Positions 1-11,492 of a stretch of 64,000 bases of DNA are shown one piece after another. How positions within the stretch are numbered: the stretch's first letter is position 1; every line of letters starts with the position of its first letter. The stretch is from Cyathus striatus (Eukaryota > Basidiomycota > Agaricomycetes > Agaricales > Nidulariaceae): contig JAOVFP010000004.1 in assembly GCA_025738555.1 (NCBI GenBank), positions 744,001 through 808,000 of the forward strand, given 5' to 3'. The translations under genes were made by a program, and so were the position numbers. The notes under the pieces were generated by a model. The model worked only from the letters and a program-made list of their open reading frames with translations. It was not told the origin of the DNA and searched no databases.

Positions 1-85
1 TTCGTATAACGTATCTGAAGTTAAAAACAAGTTCAAATACCATTTACATCGGTGCTGAACAGTAGACAGATATTACAATGTACAA

Positions 86-269
86 CTACGCGCCATGCAG
101 CTTAAAACGCAATAACCCCTTCCTGTCCAATTCAGGCAGATACTTGCGAAAGAACACATAATGATCGAGAATCATCTCCGGTATCCTGCAAGGATAAAGA
201 ATCCACATTATACTTTCCAGCTCTGTAAATTGTTCCGCATCCGATAGTAGCCTATCGAGTCCATCAGGA
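86..269 (-). pseudogene. C-terminal fragment of an F-box-like/LRR family gene
   Basis: Read on the minus strand, about 60 codons are open and end at a TAG at 88-86. The peptide has the tail signature shared by the other family members here: a D-x-LL motif, an F-x-x-L motif, and near the end LPELDRKGLLRF, comparable to LPETDRRGLLQF in the copy ending near 12803 and LPKMHDRGLIEV in the copy ending at 15683. Upstream of 269 the frame meets a stop and no family sequence is visible, so only the end of the second exon survives. It is a relic; the rest was lost or displaced. Confidence 0.6.
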
Positions 270-1470
270 AATACTCATATCACAAATTTAGTCAATTAAG
301 GTTGAAAAAAGGTTAGTTTAAAGTAAATTTAGTTGAAAAAAGGACCATTAGGTGTTTTAGGTAAATGGGCTGAGGTCCCGTACTTATTCTGACTAAAAAG
401 ATCAAAGTAAGGTGCCATTAGCTTGAATTTAAGTGACTTAAACTGTGAATTAATATAATTTAATCACATTATCCCACTTATACTGTAACATTAATCAAAT
501 ATTAGGTAGGTTTAAATGATCTAAATTGCATATAAAGAAGGAATAGGTTGGAAATAGGTTGACATATCTCAGAACGGAATACCAATTAACATGCATAACT
601 CAATATTTTATATTAAACCGAATACAATGACTATAATACAGGCAGTACCAATTGTATATGTATAAACAATGAGACAACAAGAAATAAAGTACTACATAAT
701 CTGTGGGAGCAGAGAACGCTGGAGAGGGGGAGGTGGCAGACAAAAATAAGAGAGCGAGAGCAAGTAAAAGCAAGAGGAATCTAAGAGGACACAAGAAACA
801 GTGTGTGGGGGGAGAGAGCAAGAGATCACGCAAGGAGTCCAAGAGTAAGGAAGCTCATGTGAGGGGGAAGAGAGTGCGAGAGAGAGAGGGGCAGGGGTGT
901 ACACATACAATGGATTCAAAGATCATGCAAGGGCACACACACGAGAGAGAGGGCAAGAGCAGAGTGTGTGTGGTAAGGGTGTGAGGAAGAGAGTGCATGC
1001 ACAAAAGAGAGGGTGAGAGCAAGAGTGTGTATGTGCAAGATAGAGTCCAAAGGAGAGAGGGCTAGAGTAAGTGTGGTGGGCACAAGATAGAGTGTGAAGA
1101 AGTGTGGGGGGAGTGGGGGGAAAGACCAAGCACGCACATGTGTATGGTGTGTGCAAGAGTGCAAGAGACAGAAAATGATCGAGCTCGTGTCCTCATAGCT
1201 CTGTAGTCATAGTTAAAGCTCAAGCTTCAATAGGAGGATATCAGTAAAGTGAATGGAACGACGTACTGGCACAGTCACCTGGCTTGATGGAACACAAATC
1301 AAAGTTCACCCACATTCTTAACTTGCAGAGCATTAGGTCAGAGAAAGGTAGAAGAGAGGTAAAAAGGGAGAGAGAACATGATGTGTACACAGCAGACAGG
1401 AAGGGACGAAGCAGATGAGAGGAGCAGAGCAAGGGGAAGATGAAATCAAGCAAAGTTGAACGAAGTCAAA
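270..1470. repeat. AT-rich spacer with a degenerate purine-rich (GA/GTGTG) minisatellite
   Basis: From about 703 to 1170 the plus strand is almost pure purine, built from variants of GAGAGAG, GCAAGAG and GTGTGTG with a loose period of a few tens of bases. The open frames through it are low-complexity and not credible genes. The rest of the interval is AT-rich and shows nothing I recognise. Confidence 0.6.
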
Positions 1471-2414
1471 TACTCATATTTACCAAAAATGATGGCAGTT
1501 CCCACACTTTGGAGAACACTTTGTCACTTTAACTACAATGTAGAGCATCACACTCTGCTCAGAACACTTTAAAATTTTTATTACATATACTATGGTGTGA
1601 TGTATATTTATGCAAATTTATATATTACCATGGCTGTTTAATGTTGAGATATAAGCTTTTTTATGTGATTTCAAATTTTCACAAAGAAATAATTCATTCA
1701 TTAATATAATTGCTTGTAAACTGAGGAATAGTGCAATTTTTTTAAAACATACAGTCAGTATGTTGAATAATTGAATAGCCAAGTTATATGATATTTATCC
1801 AGTCCATTGACCTAGAATAAGAGCCATAAGATTGATTACAATCATTTGATTTGAGTATCTCATCTTGTATCAGTGAATATATTGCTCTATCTAAAATAAA
1901 TGCCATCCATTTCAACCATAATTCATATATTGCAGTCAATCTACATGTATATTTGAGTTATAGCAATGTCTCAGCAGTCTATGCAGTATTTAAGCATGGA
2001 GTTTCCAACCTGCTCAGACCTGATAAGTAGGAAGGCCAATATAAATGCCTAAATATCTCAATTTCAAGAAGTCCCCTAAGGATAAAATTTTGGAATTGTA
2101 TATTTTATATTATAAAAAACACATATCCAAGATTTCAAATGGAATATCCCACTACAGAGTCATCTATGAGCTACTTAACAAGATACATGAAATAAAGAGT
2201 GTCTAACATTTACAGCATGTATATCACAATATACAGTAATCTATGAAGATCATATTTTTGCATAGTGGTAGTGAAATTAAGATAGTAAATATAACCAAAT
2301 TTTCAAGGTGTTCCAAGGAGAGTGTAATGCTCTATAGTCATTACAATGTGGACTAACCAATAAATTGCTCTCCAAAAGTGTGGGAACTGCCATCATTTTT
2401 GGTAAATATGAGTA
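1471..2414. mobile_element. TIR DNA transposon relic, TA-flanked, non-autonomous
   Basis: The ends are inverted copies: the left starts TACTCATATTTACC at 1471 and the right ends GGTAAATATGAGTA at 2414. About 45 bp match almost perfectly (including GATGGCAGTTCCCACACTTT), and weaker inverted similarity runs on to roughly 130 bp. The TA at each end would be the target duplication, as in Tc1/mariner-type elements. The interior is AT-rich and has no transposase frame. A more diverged relative lies at about 41815-42715. Confidence 0.65.
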
Positions 2415-2990
2415 AGTCCATGCCGGCAACGTGGAACCAGTCACATGATAATCGTGCCACTTCCCCAATTATTTGATTGGCTGCCACCTCTTTGGCTAAC
2501 TCAACTTATTTCGGCTCGCACTTGCACTTCGTATTTTGGTTGCACATTGAAAGCGCACATGATAATAAATACTTGTTATGACTTTCTAAATGCTTTTCAT
2601 TGGATAGTTTGTGTAAATTGTTGTGTATGCAGTATATATGAGCAGAGATATTATAATGATACAAGTACAGTATAAATGTTACTGCAATGATTACTGGATC
2701 CAAGTTCAACAGCTCTAAATGGATAAATGACTAAGTATAAGTAAGTATCAAATAAATACATTGCATGTACTAAGATAAATACTGTTTAGTTATTACAAAA
2801 GGCCAAATTAATAAGTATTAATTGTCACACAGACCTATTATTGTCTTAATTGTGTGTGAAATAGTATATTTAAGCCAAGATTAGTGAGCTGTATGTATGC
2901 ACATTAGTACAATTAAGCTGAAATATGTTACATTTAAGGATATGTAAGGAAATATAAGGTAAGGGGTACATCTTAATGTAACTAACTTAA
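2415..2990. other. AT-rich spacer, no feature seen
   Basis: It lies between the TA-flanked element and the 3' end of the F-box-like gene. I see no gene or clear repeat. Confidence 0.5.
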
Positions 2991-4096
2991 CTAATTTAGC
3001 CAACAGGGAATTTTCTGATGGAGTCCTTGCCAAATTTGTACTCCCTCATCTTCATCAACACTAAGTTCCACCTCACAGAAACATGAATACTCCCCAACAA
3101 TTGTGATTTCGCGTATTTTGTTCCCTCTTTGAATTGAGGAAACAATAGGTAGGATGTCTCCTATATGTTCTTGAGAAAAGAAATGCACCAGCTTGTGAAC
3201 TGTGCTTAGATTTGGAAGGTCCCCGATATTAAGTGGTGAGTCATCTGATAGTGAAATTGAATTGTAAGTTATTCAGCACCAAGTATTTCTATAAATCACA
3301 AACCATTACCATTCAAGAGTCTGTCGATATTAAGATAAATGATAGAGTTCCTTTGAATATCAATAATCTTTTGTGCGATTTCAAGATCTACCCTTAGGAC
3401 GTGTAGTGTCTCCAAACGAAATTTTACCAGCGATAAGCAGTTAATAAAAGGCTGCAGTTCGACTACTTGTATATGGCTAAGAGTCAAACTTTGGAGATGA
3501 TAGTTGCCTGAGGCCTTTGGTGTCAATCCAGTATCAGGGTTCTGAGCTGCGAAGCTTGAATTATCCAATATAAGGAAGGGGATGTCCAAGAAAGACATTA
3601 TGTATTGCTGTGGAGTGTCACATATCCCTCTAATAGCAAGACATTCCAGTATAGGTACCCAGAGAATAGAGTCCAACACGTCTTGTAAGGCCAGATCTAG
3701 GTTTTGCCAGTAGAATCTGGGTGGGACCATTCCAGGTGTACTACCTGGTCTGTTATAGACAGGGATATGCAAATGGCCAAAGCAAAGATCTAATTTCATA
3801 ATATTTAGAAAGGAGTCCAGAAGAGCTGGGAATGCAGGATCATCAATAATACTGGGGTCTTCTGTGCTAAACTCATGAACATGCATAACAATGGATGGGA
3901 ATGAGGCAGCGGCACTCTGAAAGCGTGCATACTGCACTATGTCTTTAAGCTGAACCTTACAAAACAGGTGTTTACCAGAGGGTGCTAGAATTTTTTTACT
4001 GATTAATGTACAGCTCTTGATGCAAGAGGTGCCATCATCGAAGACAGAGGCTTCATTCACAATGAGTTCAGCGATATCTTTTGGTATATCGAGCAT
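2991..4096 (-). CDS. F-box-like / leucine-rich repeat protein (copy A)
   Basis: Two exons, 4096-3310 and 3244-2991, with a 65-nt GT-AG intron (3309-3245), give 346 residues in one frame. The N-terminus has the F-box-like pattern used by this family: PKDIAELIV (residues 5-13), then a conserved IKSCTL...K-x-LF block around residues 26-45. The middle has LxxLxLxxI-type leucine-rich stretches, and exon 2 opens with IGDLPNLSTV, aligning with ISDLPNLRDL of copy E at 49599. Such proteins usually link substrates to SCF ubiquitin ligases through Skp1; that role is inferred from the fold. The C-terminus stops after about 85 exon-2 residues and lacks the usual LDxLL...RGLL tail, so the 3' end is shortened or diverged. 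It is uncertain whether it is functional. Confidence 0.75.
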
Positions 4097-4465
4097 TGGA
4101 TCAGATACTTATACATTTTTCATTCTTCTTATCAAGTCATTATCATTCATGTTTGATATGATCAAAATGTTCTAAATTTAGCAACTCCATGAGTCACAAG
4201 ACTATTTGCCATCCACACATTTCTTAACATTATCCAGAACCATGCATGTCTATGCAAGGTAAAGTGAATCAGCGGGAAGTGAATTGCATAAATTTGAGCA
4301 AAAACAGGCGAGCATAAAAAATAATTTATGGTCATTGTTGAAATTGAAATCTCATCAATGAGATCGCGAGAAACTACCAACACAGAGAAAAAATAGAAGA
4401 TGATGGGTAGCCTGGGCCTGAACCCATTCATATGTCAGGACTGTGCGGCATTCAGAGCTCCAAAT
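4097..4465. other. 5' flank of F-box-like gene A
   Basis: AT-rich upstream region of the minus-strand gene, ending at the 9-bp target duplication (4457-4465) of the next element. No clear TATA box or other gene was identified. Confidence 0.4.
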
Positions 4466-5534
4466 CAGTCTCCTTCCCAGACCTTATGGGAGGTCTCTCT
4501 ACTAGGGTGGTATGCAATTCTTATTCTGAGTTAATGGGGAATAGATTATGTCTCGTGATATTTATCTCATGTTCCACTTTAGGCTGTTCAAAATTTGAAC
4601 TTTAATTCAGTGAGACCTCCCATAAGGTCTGGCATAAAACATATACAAATAGGAGGGTCGAGCTGACCGCCGCAAGAGCCACCAACTTCTGAGTTTAAAC
4701 TTTCCAGGAGTAAGCATCAAAGGTGTCGACAATGGTTATCCTGTTGACAACGGTTATCCTGTCGATAAGACAATCATTCGTGTTCATCTGGATTCTGCAG
4801 TGGCCATGAATGAAGCTGTTCTCACCGAATTCTATGCTATTTTATCTCACTACAATACTACACTCTCAGATTTCCTCTTATTCCTTATCTCCAACCCTCA
4901 GTTTGAAAGCAAGTTGCTGAACCTTTGAGCAAATGCAAATATTATAGTGTCAACACTTGTTTCTACCACTGACTTGGTAGATCTGGAATGGATTCATATG
5001 CAGACTCAAAATGAATGTAGAGATGAGGTTAAGAATCTTCTTCTAAATGGAGAGGAGTGGCAGATTGGTGCCGTGAATTTAACAGCAAAACAAGTTCAGG
5101 AATTCGGATTGAAAAGATGATAATTAAGTTTGCAGCTGAAGCTTGAATGTTGTGGGTTTTACTGGATAATCTTCTCTCTGCAGGAGGTCAAGTCATGAAT
5201 GAAGATCCTGAATGAGGCAGCTATGCGTCGACGTGACCACGATTTCATGCTAAGCGACAACCCCATAGAAACTTTTTTTAGATGCCCCTGGATGAAGCAT
5301 TTCAATCTCAGAACAAAATTCGGCGCATCGGCCATCATGTGGCTATGTTATTTGTATATGTTTTATGCCAGACCTTATGGGAGGTCTCACTGAATTAAAG
5401 TTCAAATTTCGAACAGCCTAAAGCGGAATGTGAGATAAATATCATGAGACATAATCTATTCCCCATTAACTTGGAATAAGAATTGCATACCGCTCTAGTA
5501 GAGAGACCTCCCATAAGGTCTGGGAAGGAGACTG
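4466..5534. mobile_element. Long-TIR DNA transposon with 9-bp target duplication and captured coding sequence (MULE- or KDZ-like)
   Basis: The first and last 186 bp (4466-4651 and 5349-5534) are inverted copies about 95% identical, beginning CAGTCTCCTTCCCAGACC. The nonamer GCTCCAAAT lies directly outside both ends (4457-4465 and 5535-5543), a perfect 9-bp target duplication. Each TIR itself contains an inverted 21-bp pair (around 4478-4498 and 4612-4632), so each arm can fold back. Nine-base duplications are typical of Mutator-like elements; Kyakuja/Dileera/Zisupton elements (8-9 bp) are the alternative. No transposase is present. The 697-bp core carries a decayed coding fragment (next entry), as in Pack-MULEs. 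Confidence 0.8.
4762..5215 (+). pseudogene. Decayed gene fragment inside the long-TIR element
   Basis: From 4762 to about 5120 one frame is open for some 119 codons with a single TGA at 4926-4928, in a sequence with coding-like character (EAVLTEFYAILSHYNTTLSD; later EEWQIGAVNLTAKQVQEFG). A neighbouring frame continues to about 5215 with WVLLDNLLSAGG. The arrangement recalls the N-terminal half of a lineage-specific repetitive protein family I have seen in mushroom genomes, but I cannot name it. The TGA could derive from CGA by CpG deamination. It is most likely a captured fragment and not a working gene. Confidence 0.4.
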
Positions 5535-5543
5535 GCTCCAAAT

Positions 5544-6809
5544 ATGACCATGGGGAAAACACATCCAATTGATAAAGTCATCAACACATCTAGCTATCTT
5601 GGCGCATGAATTAGGTGTATATTTGTCCTCCATTTGCAGCAAACTACACGAACTGTTGGTCTAGTATATGACTTATTTTCTTGCTTATCTTTTTAAACTT
5701 AATCATATTAAGATTTCTATGAAAAAACCACTGTAAGGTGTTACATACCTGCGATGAATCATGATTTCTCACACTTCAGTCATAGTGCTGTTAAATCTAA
5801 CCGATGAGACTGAAGCCCTCAGCTGTTCCTAGATTAAGTAAACTATATTTAGAGAGATATCGTATTATAACCAATATTCTCCATCCTTCAGGATCTCCTG
5901 CCTACCTTCAGCAGCACCAACTTCAACTTTGCACAATTAGTCATTATTGAATAAATCGACCAGGGTATACGAAATTACACACACAAGTACCTTCAATAGT
6001 TCCTCCCAAATAAACGTTTGAGGATTACGGATGTATCACAGAGTACTCAGTTACCTGAGAAATAAGCATTTACAGTTATACTGGGTTTTCCCAACTCGAA
6101 CACTCATATGTCATATCACCAATATTTAATGATCACAGTACTCTGTATTACCAATCAGTAGTTCGGGTTGATCAGTGGTTCGTGTTGGGCAAATTTCTCC
6201 ATATTGTTGTGCTCTTCTTCCCTCAATATTTGACTTCTGCTATCTAGTAATGTTATTAAACTTGAATATCACCTTTAAGTATTGAAAATCTCCCAAATTT
6301 TAGATGTCTGTTTTTGGAAAGTTGTCACACTGGCCATGTTGCAGCAAGGCGGAATCTGAAAGTGGTGATCATTTTGATCATTTTGATGAGCAAAAAGCAT
6401 GCTAAGAGCACTTGTTCAGTTTACTTGTTACAGCATGTCGTTGATGTCGAACAATGTGCCATCAAATATTGTGTACTGGAACCGTACTTATGCTTTGTGT
6501 TTTCAACTTCTTCCTTAGGCAACCAAATAACCTGATGGATCACCACACTCACTCACATTATATTACATAATCAATTTGATAATGCGTGGGAACTAAGTGG
6601 GAATGTGAGAACAACGACTTGACAATGACAGGAAGTCGTCAATTATCTGCTGTAAGATTTAAAGAGGCACAAATAAAATGTTATACTATCCAGTATGAAC
6701 ATAAAATGATAGAGAACATGGCTACAGCAGTAAAACAGTGATATCCAGGCTTAGACAAGACTTGTTATAGTGCTGGGACTGAAATCCTTCTAATTTCCAA
6801 TTTTCAGTA
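5544..6809. other. Spacer; one arm of a distant inverted repeat
   Basis: No convincing gene. About 52 bp at 6137-6188 recur inverted at about 10935-10987, sharing ACCAATCAGTAGTTCGGGTT. Otherwise it is AT-rich, CpG-poor and featureless. Confidence 0.4.
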
Positions 6810-9414
6810 CATCAGGAAAAAAAGACAATGGAATATAGTAGTATGTAGTCCATATAGCAGCCATAACTGCCATGGGAAAGTCCCTGTTTGATAGCACTGT
6901 ATAGCTCACACTTCACTTGTGGTAGCCTGTGATAGCTCAACATAGCATCATGTGAATGCAATATATGCAATGAAAGCAGCCAATCTATCTGAACTATGTA
7001 GTGTATATAGGCTTTATACTTAAAAGACCATTACAACAATTACTATTCCCCATATTCATCCACTTTTTTTGCTTTTATTGAACCAATTATCACAAATATA
7101 CATAGAATAAAAGCATATATAATATATTAGACTATGACAAACTAGTAATGCCTACAACAAAATGACAAAATGACACTCCCAAGCTCCCAACTTAATACAT
7201 GACTTATGCTATCATGCACTCAATACCTAACCTTCAATCCCAGACAGCCCTCAGATCCTACTGCTCCCTACATACTGCAAAAAGCACAGCATGGTCTCAT
7301 CAAATCATGTGAGATATCTGTCAGAAAACCCGGTTAAGGGTGCTTCCAGGCATCCTCAAGAGAAGTCGAGAGTAGAAAAGATAAGCTTTGTCTTTGCGGG
7401 TAAGGAGTACAAATGACGTGCGTACTAGCTAAAATACTCTATCGGAATATTCCATATCACGTGACCACTGTGAGAGCGCAACCCAATTCTGACACCCTCC
7501 CTCACTCAAAGCAGGGAACAAATGAAAAACCCAAAGAGAAGGAAGATAAGAGAGTAGGGTGAAAGGAATGGATATGTAAAGAGTGCCCAGAAGAACTGGG
7601 AAAGAAAAGAAAAAACACAACAAAATCAAAAGCACCAATGATCCCCCCAACCAAAAGTCCCTCCCTGAACTGTTGCTCCCTCCCTGAACCAAATAGCTCC
7701 CTCTGAGTCCCCTGTGTCCCTCCCTGAAGGTGAAGACCATTCTTGATGTATGCTGGATGTTGTCCAGATGACAGATGAAGTGGAGATGGAGTTGCCAGAG
7801 GAGATATAGATAAGATAGGAGGTGGAGTGTTGGAAAGGTGTTGGAGATTGGATGGAGGTGGATGGTGGCTGATCAGAGCTGGATCAGAGATCTGAGGTGG
7901 ATTCCAGGAGCTGGCCTATCAGGTTGAACAGAGAAAAGGGCCAGGTGAAGAAGATGGTGTGGTGGGTGGAAGTGAGTGTGGCCAAAAGGCAGTGTTGAGG
8001 AGATGTGGAGTTGATGATGCAGACTCCCCTGCAAAAAGCTGACCGGGTGATATAGAGTTGATAATGCAGACTCTCCTGCAGGATCCTGATAGAGGATTGC
8101 TGACCGGGGCACACGCAAATGGCGAGGCGGGCTTGATGTCCCAGATCACCCTGGGCTGGCTTTGTTGTAGCAGGCCAGGACTGCTGAACCCACAAATGTC
8201 AGAAAACCCAGTTAAGGGTGCTTCCAGGCATCCTCAAGAGAAGTCGAGAGTAGAAAAGATAAGCTTTGTCTTTGCGGGTAAGGAGTACAAACGACACGCG
8301 TACTAGCTAAAATACTCTATCGGAATATTCCATATCACGTGACCACTGCGAGAGCGCAACCCAATTCTGACAATATCTATCTCCAGAACATTCTACAACT
8401 ATACCAGGTAGCAAATATTAGTCACACAATCAAGCACAATGGTGCAAGGTACTCACCACAAACCCCCAAGCAACCCCCAGCCACATATCACCAACACACT
8501 CCAAGCATACAAGACATGCATCCTGAGATCACAAACCCCCAAGCAACCTCCAGCTGACACAACACTGACACCCTCCAAGCATGCAAGACACATATCCCAA
8601 GACCACACAACTACACTAGGCAAAAAACATTAGTCACACAACCAAGCACAACAATGCAATGGACACACCATAAACCTGAGTGACCCCCAGCCCATGAGCA
8701 CAAGCAGATTTCACCACTGTTGGTGGGAGGTAAGAGGAAGTAAGAGTAAGGAAGAAAGGGACATGCATGAAAAAATCTTCAAGCAAACCTGGAGCAGAGA
8801 TTCATTGTATCATGTGAGTAAATGTAAGTGATTGGCTGGAAACATCAACTGGCAAGCACATGTGCAGCTGAGCACATTGCCACACACCCACCTGGCCCCC
8901 TCTTCATTTCCTCCTCCTGCTTGTCATAGTCACATTAATCATATTGATTTTAGTCACAAAATTCTCCATTTCATGTTACATTACTCAGTGCAGTATATAT
9001 TATAAGTTAGAATAGGTAATCATCAAGGGATTCAAAGATGTAATATGTAAATTAGGCCTGTTCATATTGAAATCATTAAATAATAGTACTTCTGCATCAT
9101 TACAAACATGATATATGGCATTAGAGGAAAAGAATTTAAGGAACTTATATAGTTTACATTATACCACATATCATGTACAAAGGTATATGTAGTTGGTTGT
9201 CTAATGTATATGAATCTATATCTCCTTCACTCTTTCATCTGTAGCCTATAATGTTCTACAAAGCAGTTCAGTGCCAGTATATTGTGCTACACATCATAAA
9301 CTGCTGTTATGCAGTGCTATGCTGCTTATACAGAGCTGTGTGGCTTGGTGGATGATCGACATTGGCTACCAAGCTTGGCACTTAGTTTGGTAGCCAGATC
9401 AGTATTTCCTGATG
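6810..9414. mobile_element. TIR DNA element 'X', copy 1, carrying a nested LTR element
   Basis: It starts CATCAGGAAA and ends TTTCCTGATG (10-bp TIR), with TA on each side. An inverted second copy spans 58841-60424 and aligns along its whole length apart from the block 7319-8377, the inserted miniature LTR element plus one target-site copy. Without that insert, copy 1 is about 1546 bp. No transposase frame is visible, so it is non-autonomous. Compared with copy 2, many CG dinucleotides are TG or CA here. Confidence 0.75.
7319..8372 (-). mobile_element. Miniature LTR retrotransposon (TRIM-like), minus orientation, complete with target duplication
   Basis: Two direct 176-bp repeats, 7319-7494 and 8197-8372, each start TG (TGTCAGAA) and end CA (TTCTGACA) and differ at five positions only. 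They flank 702 bp. The pentamer ATATC lies immediately outside each end (7314-7318 and 8373-8377). Orientation is set by a purine tract: on the minus strand GAGTGAGGGAGGG (7507-7495) abuts the downstream LTR as a polypurine tract, and a TGGGTTCAGCAG-type primer-binding candidate sits just inside the other LTR near 8192. The core has no gag or pol frame, so it would depend on another element for its enzymes. The uninterrupted site survives in element X copy 2 near 59,870-59,895. Confidence 0.85.
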
Positions 9415-11194
9415 TAGGAAATCACATGTGCACATATCTAAATTTTCTATTCTTGTACTAGATACATGTATTTTCACAAAATACAAGCTGAAAAGATTGT
9501 TTCTCCATTCTTCAGACCTCCAAGCTCCTATTGCACCATAACCCATGGACCAATCCAACAATAACAAATAATATCATGTGATACTTGAGAGCAATCAACA
9601 TGCCCCAGTTTCCCAGGGATCACATTCACCTCAGACAGGCCTAAATCAGGTTTGTGTAAATATGGCACATCCCAATTTTTGTAACAATTAGAATATGCCA
9701 TAAAATATGTAATGTGTCAGATGCATTAGAAAATTCTAAATTGGCTAATACATCTGCTTATTGTTCCAATTGGTTAGTGCTGATTTTACCTGTGCAACAT
9801 GAACTGAGCCTCTGAAAAATTTCTGATTGGCCTAGGAATGGATGGGGTCACAGATCTTATTGTAAATATCTTGCATGGATCAGTCAGTTTTCCTATTCTT
9901 GCACATATTCTAGATTTTCTCACACATCGGTCAGATAACATATTTTAATAATTATTCTAATTGTTAAATAAATTGGGTTGTACCATATTTACAGTGATCC
10001 AATCCACCCTTGTCTGAGGTGATGGTGGTCTTTCTCTTCCACCATCACCACTATGCATTGCTGGCACAGCACTCTCCGACATCAAGCCCAAGACACACTC
10101 CACCCTGATGACTCTTTTAAGCTAAGTGTTCATATTCACATCTCAGCATTCCTCTCAAATGAAAATCTACCATGCATGCAGATTCATCCAAGGTTCAACA
10201 CTAAACAGAACCGTGCTCTCATCTTGACTTCCTCCTTGTCCACATCAACACCAAGCAGCTTCATGCTGTCTTCACTAAGTCCCTTGTTTCATCCACTCTC
10301 TCTTTGCTTCATTATTGAACCACCTGCAAGCTAGCAGAGAGTGGTGGTTGTGATGATCATGAACATGAGTGTGAGGGTCCACAGTCAGAGTACATTGGGG
10401 TGGTTGTGGTGGTAGGGGTTTTGATTGGTTGGTAGTGGGGATGAGGTGATAAGGTGGTGACATGTTAGCAGGATTTATGTATGGGTGAGTGTAGTAGGTT
10501 TGGGTCAGATGAGGTGGTACATCTTATATGAGCTGGATGGTAGTGGCGGTGTCATAAACGGAAGGAAATATGAGACAAAGGGGAGTATATTGGTAGGATG
10601 TATTGCTAGGAGCTTATAATTATGGTAGCATGCATTTACATATATGTACTTGTAAGTTGGGTAGTATGTATATCTATTTTGCACATATCTCCACTTCCTT
10701 AAAGAACACAAGTAGAAAGTGTGTCTATAATGTCTACAATTAATTCCACCTTTTATGTAACTTCATGGTGATAACTCCAGATTGCCCAATGATTAATAAT
10801 GCGTGACAGGACAATGGACCCTGTAGGCTGTCGCTTAGCCTTGAGCCGAAACTTGAAAGAGGGAGGCATGCGGTTTAGGAAAACCGTAATCAAAATGATC
10901 AAGGGAGTTTAAATTTCAGTAACGGTCACACATGCAACAGCACGAAGTACTGGTCAACCCGAACTACTGATTGGTGATACATAGTACTACTTATATTGTA
11001 GAGCGGGCGATTCGCCTGTTGGTATCGGCCCTATGTTATAGCCGTGTCGAAAAATAATACAATAAATGCTTATGTCTCTGAGCAGATGGCAAATGCGGAC
11101 CTTGGCATAGTGACCACGTCAAACCGAAAACGTAGAAATGCAATAGAAATGGTGACGTACGATAAACAATATTTACTGCCGCATAATGAATAAG
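9415..11194. other. Gene-poor spacer with GT-rich tract
   Basis: AT-rich and CpG-poor up to about 10,800. A (GTGGT)n-like tract lies at about 10,330-10,500. The second arm of the ~52-bp inverted repeat is at about 10,935-10,987. No supported gene before the tRNA. Confidence 0.4.
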
Positions 11195-11280
11195 CCTTCG
11201 ATAGCTCAGCTGGAAGAGCGTGGGACTGTAATGGATAACAAATCATCCCAAGGTCACTGGTTCGATCCCGGTTCGAAGGA
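11195..11280 (+). tRNA. tRNA-Tyr (GUA), with a 13-nt intron
   Basis: The acceptor arms CCTTCGA (11195-11201) and TCGAAGG (11273-11279) pair perfectly, followed by discriminator A (11280). The D arm has GCTC/GAGC and the T arm the GGTTCGATCC consensus (B box). The anticodon stem TGGGA (11221-11225) pairs with TCCCA (11246-11250). The anticodon is GTA at 11228-11230, and an intron of 13 nt (11232-11244) lies one base after the anticodon, the standard position for eukaryotic tRNA-Tyr. The mature tRNA would be 73 nt plus added CCA. It looks intact. Confidence 0.95.
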
Positions 11281-11492
11281 TGCCTTGAAACAAGACCTAG
11301 AGCCGTCATATTTTATATTTTAAGGAAAATATGGTAACATTTTTATTCAAATGAGTCAATATAATCAGCATTGACTCACTTACAGCACAGACCATTTATA
11401 AAACAAGGAGAATTATATATTACTTTATCTGAAACTGTTCCTTGCTACCCCACCTCGAATCTTATCTAACTACGACTTATGAACCTATCTCA

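Noticed and set aside
703..1164. Open frames on both strands at the start of the window
   Set aside because: They run through a low-complexity GA/GTGTG tract, and the composition explains the open frames.
7319..8372. Two short inverted-repeat elements (MITEs), because each 176-bp repeat starts TGTCAGAA and ends TTCTGACA
   Set aside because: The repeats are direct, the unit as a whole has a single 5-bp duplication, and a polypurine tract adjoins one of them. An LTR element explains all of this; the 8-bp terminal symmetry is normal for LTR ends.
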